Shown here: piece after piece, positions 1 to 7,144 of the stretch
Layout of the letters: every line of letters begins with the position of its first letter
How positions within the stretch are numbered: position 1 is the first letter of the stretch
Source: Bacillus sp. KH172YL63
GTDB taxonomy: Bacteria > Bacillota > Bacilli > Bacillales > Bacillaceae_B
NCBI RefSeq assembly: GCF_011398925.1
Contig: NZ_AP022842.1
Span: 546,001-610,000 of the forward strand
Length of the DNA: 64,000 nucleotides
Reading direction: 5' to 3'
Made by a program: the position numbers and the translations under genes
Notes under the pieces: model-generated
Database searches by the model: none
What the model saw: the letters and a program-made list of their open reading frames with translations, nothing else
Told to the model about the DNA's origin: nothing

Positions 1-107
1 GGATGAACCATTTGGATAAGGCTCTACCTGCCGGGAAGACTGACTGTGGGAGGCAGGCTTCTTCAAGTTAAAGGTTTATGGGTTGTTGAAATAACGATTT
101 TTCGACA

Positions 108-224
108 AAATGCTCATATTTTCGAAAAGCCGCTCATATATCAGGAATCACGCTCATAAATCCTGAAACCGGCTTATAAAATCAAAAAGGGGCTCATAAA
201 AAGGGAAAACCGGCTCATAAATGA
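108..224. repeat. 20-bp-period array 1 (word GCTCATA, six units)
   Basis: GCTCATA-type words start at 112, 132, 152, 172 (as GCTTATA), 192 and 213, so the period is 20, 20, 20, 20 and 21 bp. The 12-13 bp between words differ from unit to unit. The left edge reads CGATTTTTCGACAAAATGCT, and the reverse complement of the same boundary ends array 3. The array fills the interval before the 3' end of the RpiR gene. I see no gene in 1-424; apart from the terminator at 364-395 the rest is unassigned. Confidence 0.85.
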
Positions 225-363
225 AGAGGTAGGGGGTATTGGCTCCCTGATAAACAATAGATTGAGCCGGTTTTATAGATGAAACCCGACCTTCATCATG
301 ATTTTTCAAAGAAAATCGTTAATAATTGCCCTTTTTAACCAATAATCAGCCACATAAAACACA

Positions 364-395
364 ACCCTGCTCAGGATCCGGAGCAGGGTCTTTTT
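364..395. terminator. Bidirectional terminator for the RpiR gene
   Basis: A 9-bp stem ACCCTGCTC/GAGCAGGGT (364-372 and 381-389) is followed by CTTTTT on the plus strand. On the minus strand the same stem precedes TGTGTTTTA, 36 bases after the RpiR stop codon. Confidence 0.8.
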
Positions 396-424
396 ATCAT
401 GGTCGAAGTATCAATCTATCAACC

Positions 425-1279
425 TTACAACCTCTTCACCGATATCGCTTTCCGCATCTTTCTCAATGCTTCCTGACCTTCGCCTTCCCGTCTCATCATG
501 AGATTCACATAGAGGGCATCAATCAGCGTTAATTGTGCGATCCGTGAAGAAAGGGCTTCCGAGCGGTAGTCGGTTTCTTCCGAGACGGTGAAAAGGGGGA
601 TGTCGACCCTTTTACTTAATGGCGATTTGGCGAAATTGGTGATGCCGATCGTCTTAGCGCCGCTTTCTTTGACGATGTCCATGACCTGCAGGATGTCTTT
701 GGTCGACCCGGAATGGGAGATGAAGACGGCGCAATCTTCGCCTGTCATCTGGGATGCGGTCATCAGCTGGATGTGACTGTCGCTTGCAGCGTGGACACGG
801 AGACCGGTCCGGATGAATTTATGGTAGGCGTCAAGGGCGATGACGCCGGAACCCCCGCTGCCGAAGAATTCGATCGAGCGGGCGTTGAGCATGACGTCGA
901 CGGCCTTCATGAGATTTCTTTCATCGATGACCATCAGCGTATCTTCTATCGTTTTAATATTGGACCGGAATACCTTGGTGGCGATGGTCTGAGCGGTGTC
1001 CCCTTCATCGATGCGCTCGTGGATATCCTTCAGACCGGTAACGATTTCAGAGGCAAGGGCGATCTTCATCGCCTGGTAGCCTTTGAAGCCGATCCGTTTG
1101 CAGAAGCGGAATACAGTGGAATCAGCCACTCCTAAATCTTCCGCAACGCCGTTGATTGTCGAGTGGATGATGTCATTCGGGTTTTCGAGTATATAGTCGG
1201 CAATTTTTTTCTCGGTCACACTGAAATGGGAATAGTGGGCCCGGATACTTGCCAGGCAGTGCTGATGTTCTGGTTTCAT
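425..1279 (-). CDS. MurR/RpiR-family transcriptional regulator of the gluconate genes
   Basis: The 284-aa protein has an N-terminal HTH_6 DNA-binding domain (about residues 1-77, including the helix VAEDLGVADSTVFRFCKRIG) and a C-terminal SIS sugar-phosphate-binding domain (about 115-260, with FFGSGGSG and HSGSTKDILQ). RpiR proteins sense phosphorylated sugars. Divergence from gntP-gntK suggests that it controls gluconate use and senses 6-phosphogluconate or a related ester; the ligand is inferred. B. subtilis uses a GntR-family repressor for this pathway, so the regulator type differs. The start at 1279 is chosen because AGGAG lies 8 bases upstream. An ATG at 1285 is too close to it, and longer starts have no ribosome site. 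Confidence 0.88.
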   Translation of the reverse strand: MKPEHQHCLASIRAHYSHFSVTEKKIADYILENPNDIIHSTINGVAEDLGVADSTVFRFCKRIGFKGYQAMKIALASEIVTGLKDIHERIDEGDTAQTIATKVFRSNIKTIEDTLMVIDERNLMKAVDVMLNARSIEFFGSGGSGVIALDAYHKFIRTGLRVHAASDSHIQLMTASQMTGEDCAVFISHSGSTKDILQVMDIVKESGAKTIGITNFAKSPLSKRVDIPLFTVSEETDYRSEALSSRIAQLTLIDALYVNLMMRREGEGQEALRKMRKAISVKRL

Positions 1280-1348
1280 AGACATCTCTCCTGTAAGTGT
1301 TTTCATACTTTCATTATACAAGAATGATAGAAAAATAAAAATAATTTC

Positions 1349-1362
1349 TGTAAACGGTTGCA
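1349..1362 (+). promoter_or_regulatory. CcpA cre site
   Basis: TGTAAACGGTTGCA fits the catabolite-responsive element pattern TGNAANCGNTNNCA at every fixed position. It overlaps the -35 hexamer TTGCAA (1358-1363) of the proposed gntP promoter, so CcpA binding there would block RNA polymerase. This fits a secondary-carbon operon repressed by glucose. Confidence 0.75.
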
Positions 1363-1385
1363 AAAAGAAAAAATTTTTTTATAAT
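1358..1385 (+). promoter_or_regulatory. Sigma-A promoter of gntP
   Basis: TTGCAA (1358-1363), a 16-bp spacer and TATAAT (1380-1385) lie 180 bases before the gntP start. The cre site overlaps the -35 hexamer, and two operator-like palindromes follow downstream. Confidence 0.65.
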
Positions 1386-1396
1386 AGAGTTAGGTA

Positions 1397-1439
1397 GAAA
1401 ATAATTTCCTCTCAGATTTAAAGCCGGGAAAAAATTTTC
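1397..1439. promoter_or_regulatory. Paired operator-like palindromes, likely RpiR sites
   Basis: GAAAATAATTTC (1397-1408) and GAAAAAATTTTC (1428-1439) are 12-bp palindromic boxes whose starts are 31 bp apart, about three helical turns. A related AAAATAATTTC lies at 1338-1348 in the regulator's own upstream region. Their position just downstream of the gntP -10 suits repression by the divergent RpiR protein. The assignment is inferred. Confidence 0.55.
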
Positions 1440-1564
1440 AAACAGAGGCTGGATGTGTGATTGGGAGTTACACAGGAAGAATTGCAAACGCTTTATCCGG
1501 TAGATTGAACCGGGTCGAAAATAGGCAGCCAAGCTGTCGGGAGAAAAGAAAGGTAGGGATTAAT

Positions 1565-2908
1565 ATGTCAGATCAAATGCTCATTTTAGTGGCACTGGCC
1601 GGAATTTTTCTATTATTATTTTTAGTAATTAAAACAAAGCTGCACGCTTTTGTTGCCCTGTTGCTTGTCAGCTTGATCGTAGGGATTGCAGCTGGGATGC
1701 CGCTTCAGGAAGTCGTGACATCGATTCAAAGCGGAATGGGTGGCACCCTCGGATTTGTCGCAGTGGTTGTCGGTTTAGGTGCCATGTTCGGCCGCATGCT
1801 TGAAGTATCAGGCGGGGCAGAACGGCTTGCCCAGACGCTTATTAACAAGTTCGGTGAAGATAAAGCACAATGGTCACTTGGTATCACTGGTTTCCTTGTT
1901 GCCATTCCGGTATTCTTCGATGTAGGATTCATCATATTAGTACCGATTGTATATGGTTTAGCCCGTAAAACTGGAAAGTCACTATTATACTATGGAATTC
2001 CGTTGCTTGCAGGTCTTGCTGTTACACACAGTTTCATCCCGCCGACACCGGGACCGATTGCGGTTGCTGACTTGATCGGTGCAGACCTTGGCTGGGTTAT
2101 CCTGTTTGGTGCGATTGCAGGGGTTCCATCCATGATCATCGCAGGTCCGCTTTTTGCAAAATGGATTTCAAAACGCATTCATGCCGTCGTACCTGAATAT
2201 ATGAAGGCAGAAGAAATGGAATACGATAAAGAGCTTCCAAGCTTCGGATTGATTGCATCTCTTATCTCGATTCCATTAGTATTGATTCTATTGAACACGC
2301 TTTCCGGCGTTGTGCTGGATGAAGGAAATACGGTTCGCTCGATTCTGACCTTCCTTGGTCATCCATTCGTAGCGTTAACGATAGCGACTCTGCTGACATT
2401 CATCTTCTTAGGGACAAAGCGTGGATACTCACGCCAGGATGTTCAGGATATTGCGACAAAAGCACTTGAACCGGCAGGAATCATCATCCTTGTAACTGGG
2501 GCCGGTGGCGTATTCAAGCAAGTATTGATCGACTCTGGCGTTGGTGCGGTGCTTGGTGAAATGATGGCAGGTTCAAGCCTGCCGCCGATCGCACTTGCAT
2601 TCCTGATTGCAATGGTTGTGCGTGTGGCGCAAGGTTCAGCGACTGTATCAATGGTTACGGCAGCAGGCCTAATGAGTCCGCTGATTGCGACCCTCGGAAT
2701 GGAAGGACCGGTGCTTGGCTTGATGGTGATCGCGATTGCATCAGGTGCAACCGTCTTCTCCCATGTGAACGACAGTGGTTTCTGGTTGGTGAACCGCTAC
2801 TTCGGATTAGATGTGAAAGATACGCTGAAGTCATGGACAGTGATGGAAACACTGATCGGTTTCGTAGGATTTACCGTTGTGTTCATTTTAGGGATGTTCA
2901 TTGGCTAA
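1565..2908 (+). CDS. gntP: Gluconate permease GntP
   Basis: This 447-aa integral membrane protein imports gluconate by proton symport (GntP family). B. subtilis GntP is 448 aa. It is strongly hydrophobic throughout, with 12 or more membrane segments, and carries family stretches such as FFDVGFIILVPIVYGLARKT and FSHVNDSGFW near the C-terminus. The start at 1565 follows GGTAGGG; an upstream in-frame ATG at 1457 has no ribosome site and would add a non-hydrophobic tail. gntK follows after 78 bases holding an imperfect hairpin (about 2930-2960), so partial attenuation between the genes is possible. The promoter region carries cre and RpiR-type sites. Confidence 0.92.
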   Translation: MSDQMLILVALAGIFLLLFLVIKTKLHAFVALLLVSLIVGIAAGMPLQEVVTSIQSGMGGTLGFVAVVVGLGAMFGRMLEVSGGAERLAQTLINKFGEDKAQWSLGITGFLVAIPVFFDVGFIILVPIVYGLARKTGKSLLYYGIPLLAGLAVTHSFIPPTPGPIAVADLIGADLGWVILFGAIAGVPSMIIAGPLFAKWISKRIHAVVPEYMKAEEMEYDKELPSFGLIASLISIPLVLILLNTLSGVVLDEGNTVRSILTFLGHPFVALTIATLLTFIFLGTKRGYSRQDVQDIATKALEPAGIIILVTGAGGVFKQVLIDSGVGAVLGEMMAGSSLPPIALAFLIAMVVRVAQGSATVSMVTAAGLMSPLIATLGMEGPVLGLMVIAIASGATVFSHVNDSGFWLVNRYFGLDVKDTLKSWTVMETLIGFVGFTVVFILGMFIG

Positions 2909-2986
2909 AATAGGTTAAAATGATAGTAGAAGAGGGAAGAGCCGTGTCGCTTCTTCCTTTTCTCTATTTCTTAGGAGGAACGAGAT

Positions 2987-4510
2987 ATGTCAGAATTCAT
3001 GATTGGTGTCGATATCGGAACGACCAGCACGAAAGCAGTTCTCTTTAATAAAGAAGGAGAGGCCCTCGATCGTCACGGGGTGGAATACCCATTACATACA
3101 CCGGCGCCTGGAACCGCAGAGCAGGATCCGGAAGAAATCTTCCAAGCTGTGATGAAATGCATCAAAGAGGTGACAGCGAATACGGATGAAAAGATTTCAT
3201 TTGTATCATTCAGCTCGGCGATGCACAGCTTGATCCTCGTGGACGGGAATGATCAGCCGCTTACCCCTTCGATTACCTGGGCAGATAACCGGAGCGCGGA
3301 CTGGGCAGAGAAAATCAAGAAGGACATGAACGGGATGGCGATCTACCGGAGGACGGGAACGCCGATCCATCCTATGTCACCACTGGTGAAGCTCGCCTGG
3401 CTGAAGGATGAAAAACCGGAATTATTCAATAAAGCAGCCAAGTTCATCTCAATCAAGGAATTCGTTTTCCATCGCCTGTTCGGTAAATATGTTGTGGATT
3501 ATTCGATCGCATCGGCAACAGGGATGTTTCACCTTGAAAATCTAGCCTGGGATGAGGAAGCATTGGGCGTTGCAGGCGTCACGAAGGATCAGCTCTCGAT
3601 TCCTGTTTCGACGACTGAAAGCCTGACCGGGCTGAAAGCGGAATACACCGAATTACTCGGATTACCTGCAGACACGCCGTTTGTGGTCGGAGCAAGCGAC
3701 GGCGTCCTTTCGAATCTTGGCGTGAATGCCATCGAGCCTGGCGTGGTCGCAGTGACGATCGGTACGAGCGGAGCAATCAGGGCAGTCACGGACCGTCCAG
3801 TGACCGATCCGAAAGGCCGGATTTTCTGCTATGCCTTAACCGATAAGCATTGGGTGATCGGGGGACCGGTCAACAATGGCGGCATGATTTTCAGATGGGT
3901 GCGGGACGAACTTGCATCCGGAGAAGTGGAAGTGGCGAAGCGGTTGGGCAAGGATCCGTATGAAGTGCTCACCGACATTGCGTCTAAGGTAGAGCCGGGT
4001 TCAGAAGGACTCCTTTTCCATCCATATATGGCAGGGGAACGGGCGCCTCTTTGGAATGCAAAAGCCCGGGGGTCTTTCTTCGGCCTTGGGATGCACCACA
4101 AGAAAGAGCATATGATCCGTGCGGTGCTTGAAGGGATCGTTATGAATCTGTACAGTGTGCTCCTTGCCCTTGAAGAATTGATTGGCGAACCGAAACGGGT
4201 ACAGGCGACAGGCGGATTTGCACGATCAGAGCTATGGCGCCAGATGCTTGCAGATATATTTGATCAAGAGGTGGAAATCCCGGAAAGTTTCGAAAGCTCC
4301 TGCCTAGGTGCAGTTGTGCTTGGGATGTACGGAAGCGGAATGATCGATTCCCTCGAGGAAGTGAGCAGCATGGTCGGTTCGGTCCACTCTCACCAGCCTG
4401 ATCCGAAAGCGACGCAGGCATATACGAAACTGATGCCGATCTTCATCCGTGTGCCCCGTTTATTAGAGGAAGAATACGAAGCGATCAGTGCTTATCAGGA
4501 AGGAAGCTGA
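2987..4510 (+). CDS. gntK: Gluconokinase GntK (FGGY kinase)
   Basis: Phosphorylates gluconate to 6-phosphogluconate with ATP, feeding the pentose phosphate pathway. The 507-aa protein has the two actin-like lobes of FGGY carbohydrate kinases. The N-terminal phosphate-binding loop is DIGTTSTKAV, the central part carries GASDGVLSNLG and TIGTSGAIR, and the C-terminal FGGY signature region reads QATGGFARSELWRQMLADIF. The length matches Bacillus GntK (about 513 aa). AGGAGG lies 10 bases before the ATG. Position after gntP and before a strong terminator supports a two-gene gluconate operon. Other FGGY sugar kinases look alike; the permease partner decides the call. Confidence 0.9.
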   Translation: MSEFMIGVDIGTTSTKAVLFNKEGEALDRHGVEYPLHTPAPGTAEQDPEEIFQAVMKCIKEVTANTDEKISFVSFSSAMHSLILVDGNDQPLTPSITWADNRSADWAEKIKKDMNGMAIYRRTGTPIHPMSPLVKLAWLKDEKPELFNKAAKFISIKEFVFHRLFGKYVVDYSIASATGMFHLENLAWDEEALGVAGVTKDQLSIPVSTTESLTGLKAEYTELLGLPADTPFVVGASDGVLSNLGVNAIEPGVVAVTIGTSGAIRAVTDRPVTDPKGRIFCYALTDKHWVIGGPVNNGGMIFRWVRDELASGEVEVAKRLGKDPYEVLTDIASKVEPGSEGLLFHPYMAGERAPLWNAKARGSFFGLGMHHKKEHMIRAVLEGIVMNLYSVLLALEELIGEPKRVQATGGFARSELWRQMLADIFDQEVEIPESFESSCLGAVVLGMYGSGMIDSLEEVSSMVGSVHSHQPDPKATQAYTKLMPIFIRVPRLLEEEYEAISAYQEGS

Positions 4511-4532
4511 CTCAGTTGAGTCGGCTTTTTTT
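4504..4532 (+). terminator. Terminator of the gntP-gntK operon
   Basis: GCTGACTCA and TGAGTCGGC form a stem with a 2-base loop, followed by seven T. The gntK stop codon lies inside the left arm. Confidence 0.85.
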
Positions 4533-4686
4533 CAGAAGCGGGCAGAAGGTATGCCGGATCGTGAACGGCGCTCACCTGAAAGGAATCACTTCGGCAAAAA
4601 ATCTATTTTTCATGTATAATAGAATTGAAAATCATTATTATTATCCGAACCAGAATATAGATAAATGAGAAAGAGAGTGAAACGAA

Positions 4687-5406
4687 ATGGGACGTAAGTG
4701 GAACAATATCAAGGAAAAGAAAGCGTCTAAAGACGCCAATACGAGCCGGATCTATGCAAAGTTCGGCCGTGAGATCTATGTGGCAGCGAAGCAAGGCGAG
4801 CCGGATCCTGAATTGAATCAAACGCTTAAATTCGTTCTTGAGCGTGCGAAAACATATAGCGTACCGAAACATATCGTGGACCGTGCCATTGAAAAGGCGA
4901 AGGGCGGTTCAGAGGAAAACTTCGATGAACTCCGTTATGAAGGCTTCGGACCGAATGGCTCAATGGTCATTGTCGATGCCCTGACGAACAACGTAAACCG
5001 GACAGCTTCAGAAGTCCGTGCCGCATTCGGTAAGAACGGCGGAAACATGGGTGTGAGCGGATCGGTTGCTTACATGTTCGACGCAACGGCGGTCATCGGT
5101 ATCGAAGGAAAGAATGAAGAAGAAGCGATGGAAATCCTGATGGAAGCGGACGTCGACGCCCGTGACATCATCGAAGAAGACGATGCGGTCATCATCTACG
5201 CAGAGCCGGATCAATTCCATGCTGTTCAGGAAGCATTCAAAGCTGCCGGTGTCACTGAATTCACAGTGGCTGAGCTTACGATGCTTGCCCAGAATGATGT
5301 CGAGCTTTCAGAAGACGACCAAGCCCAATTCGAAAAAATGATTGATGCGATTGAAGACCTGGAAGATGTTCAGCAGGTTTATCATAATGTCGATTTAGGT
5401 GAATAA
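4687..5406 (+). CDS. YebC/PmpR-family translation factor (YeeI-like)
   Basis: The 239-aa protein belongs to the YebC family: an N-terminal helical domain opening [20 protein letters not shown] followed by the mixed alpha/beta domains ([32 protein letters not shown]). B. subtilis YeeI has the same length. The family was long annotated as transcriptional regulators; recent work assigns YebC proteins to relieving ribosome stalls at proline-rich stretches, and I follow that with caution. It is monocistronic, with TATAAT at 4615-4620 and a terminator at 5420-5457. Spacing to the weak ribosome site GAGAG is ordinary. Confidence 0.88.
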   Translation: MGRKWNNIKEKKASKDANTSRIYAKFGREIYVAAKQGEPDPELNQTLKFVLERAKTYSVPKHIVDRAIEKAKGGSEENFDELRYEGFGPNGSMVIVDALTNNVNRTASEVRAAFGKNGGNMGVSGSVAYMFDATAVIGIEGKNEEEAMEILMEADVDARDIIEEDDAVIIYAEPDQFHAVQEAFKAAGVTEFTVAELTMLAQNDVELSEDDQAQFEKMIDAIEDLEDVQQVYHNVDLGE

Positions 5407-5419
5407 TAGAGAGAGTTGG

Positions 5420-5457
5420 AAATCCCCTGTGCTGTGTGCATGGGGGATTTTGTTTTT
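5420..5457 (+). terminator. Terminator after the YebC-family gene
   Basis: AAATCCCC pairs with GGGGGATTT around a short inner TGC/GCA stem, followed by TGTTTTT. Confidence 0.85.
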
Positions 5458-5479
5458 GGTAGATGAGGAAATATATTAA

Positions 5480-5571
5480 GAGACGCATAAATTTTGAAAG
5501 TGACGCAAAAAATTGGATTCTGACGCATAAATCTTGAAAGTGACGCATAAATTCAGGATCCGACGCATAAC
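5480..5571. repeat. 20-bp-period array 2 (word GACGCATAA, five units)
   Basis: GACGCATAA-type words start at 5482, 5502 (GACGCAAAA), 5522, 5542 and 5562, exactly 20 bp apart. The first and third linkers are near-identical (TTTTGAAAGT and TCTTGAAAGT), the others are not. The array sits in the 406-bp gap before the ATP-grasp gene. The remaining 5572-5812 is pyrimidine-rich and G-poor on the plus strand up to about 5690, with no gene that I can support. Confidence 0.85.
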
Positions 5572-5812
5572 CCTTCTGAGTATACTTCCTCCTCAACCGA
5601 ACGCTCTCCATGCATCATTCCCTTCCTTCAAAAAACTTCAAAAGCAACTCATTCTCTCCTATCAACCACCACCCATCACAACGCCGATTATGTCGCATTC
5701 ACGCTTTGTTTGTCGAATTGATTGAAAATTCAGCAAAATACTTCATTATCCCAATTTGCTTTGTTATGCTAGGGGAGAATTGGAAGAAATCGTGAAAAAG
5801 GGAGAGGAAACT

Positions 5813-7084
5813 ATGGGACTAGATCAACTCGAATTACAGCAGGCAGAACAGAAGGTAGATCGTAAGGACAAGACCAAACCCTATTTAACGGCATTGATCG
5901 GGTGGAGCCTGCCGGCGATCGAGGCGTGTGCAAAGCTTGAGCGGCCGTTTGTTGTGGTCGGGCCGGCAGATTTCGAAGCTTACGCGGAAAAGCATGATAT
6001 TGCGTTCATCGGGTGGGACTTTGACCGGCTGAATGAAGGATCTGATCATTTGTATAAGCAGCTGAAGGCGATGGGGGCAGAGGTGGCGATTCCTTTGTAT
6101 GAAGAGTGTGTAGAGTGGGCAGGGGCACTGAATTCCCGTTTCCGCAATGAGCCGCGCATCTTTAACCGCTCACTCCTTTTAAGGGATAAAGGGATGATGA
6201 AGCGGAAGGCGCAGATTGCCGGTATTAAAGTCGGGGTGTTTGAGGAGGCGCGTGACAAGGAAGATGTGCGCCGTTTCTTGAAGCGTGTGAATGAAGCCCT
6301 GTTAAAAGTTGAAGGAGATAAGAATGATCCTATTCACGTGAAGCCCCTGGATAAAGCCGGTTCAGTCGGGCACAGGGCGATCGAGAATCCAGAAGATATT
6401 GATGCCCTCACAGAATCCGAATTTCCGCTTTTGATGGAAAGTCATCTGGACGGGCAGGAATTTTCGTGTGAAGCGTTCATCCATAAAGGAAAGATACAGT
6501 TTTTGAATATCACAGAGTATGTCCGGTTAGGGTACTCCAATTTCGTTCCCGCATCCCCTACCCTGGAGGAAAAGCGTCCGCTCATCCGGGCTGCGATCCA
6601 GCAGCTTATCGATGCATTCGAGATTGAGTACGGCGTGATCCATCCTGAATATTTCATCACGTCTGATGGTACGCTGCATTTTGGTGAAGTTGCAGCGAGG
6701 GTGCCAGGCGGTCATATTTTCGATCTGATCGAACGGGCTTACGGGTTCAATGCCTATCAGGCCCAGATCCTGTGCGGAGATCCAAATACGACGGAAGAGG
6801 AATTAAGGGAGTTCTTCCCATCCACAGGCGAGAAAGCAAAGGCTCATGCAGGCTGCCTGATGGTCCATCCTCACGTTCAATATGTAGAGAAGCTTGAGGT
6901 TCCTGATGAACTGGAGAATCATCCTTATTTTGAAAAGCATGATATGTTCAGTCCGGCACAGGGGAAAGTGGCCCAGCGGATCGGTTTCGGGAATCATTAC
7001 GGAACGATTTTCTTCTACGGGGAAGACAGTGAAGTGATGAGGGAGTTACTGAAGGAATACGAACAATTTGACTTTTATATTTGA
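5813..7084 (+). CDS. ATP-grasp carboxylate-amine ligase-like protein
   Basis: The 423-aa protein has the ATP-grasp layout: an N-terminal Rossmann-like pre-ATP domain (residues 20-115), the lysine strand HVKPLD (K177) and a metal-binding region GVIHPEYFI...FGEVAARVPGG (E292, R296). Such enzymes activate a carboxylate as acyl phosphate and join it to an amine. It is nearest in feel to dipeptide or amino-acid ligases of the carboxylate-amine ligase group, not the RimK-like graspetide enzymes. Substrate unknown. The start at 5813 follows AGAGG by 6-7 bases. It leads an apparent operon with the 654-aa protein and three small proteins. Confidence 0.8.
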   Translation: MGLDQLELQQAEQKVDRKDKTKPYLTALIGWSLPAIEACAKLERPFVVVGPADFEAYAEKHDIAFIGWDFDRLNEGSDHLYKQLKAMGAEVAIPLYEECVEWAGALNSRFRNEPRIFNRSLLLRDKGMMKRKAQIAGIKVGVFEEARDKEDVRRFLKRVNEALLKVEGDKNDPIHVKPLDKAGSVGHRAIENPEDIDALTESEFPLLMESHLDGQEFSCEAFIHKGKIQFLNITEYVRLGYSNFVPASPTLEEKRPLIRAAIQQLIDAFEIEYGVIHPEYFITSDGTLHFGEVAARVPGGHIFDLIERAYGFNAYQAQILCGDPNTTEEELREFFPSTGEKAKAHAGCLMVHPHVQYVEKLEVPDELENHPYFEKHDMFSPAQGKVAQRIGFGNHYGTIFFYGEDSEVMRELLKEYEQFDFYI

Positions 7085-7144
7085 GAATCCGGGAGAAGTC
7101 AGCTTCATAATTTTAGGCAAACTGAACGATAAAGGAGTTTTGAA

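Noticed and set aside
713..1135. 140-codon frame opposite the RpiR gene
   Set aside because: It is antisense to a clear HTH-SIS protein and lacks a ribosome site; its openness reflects codon bias.
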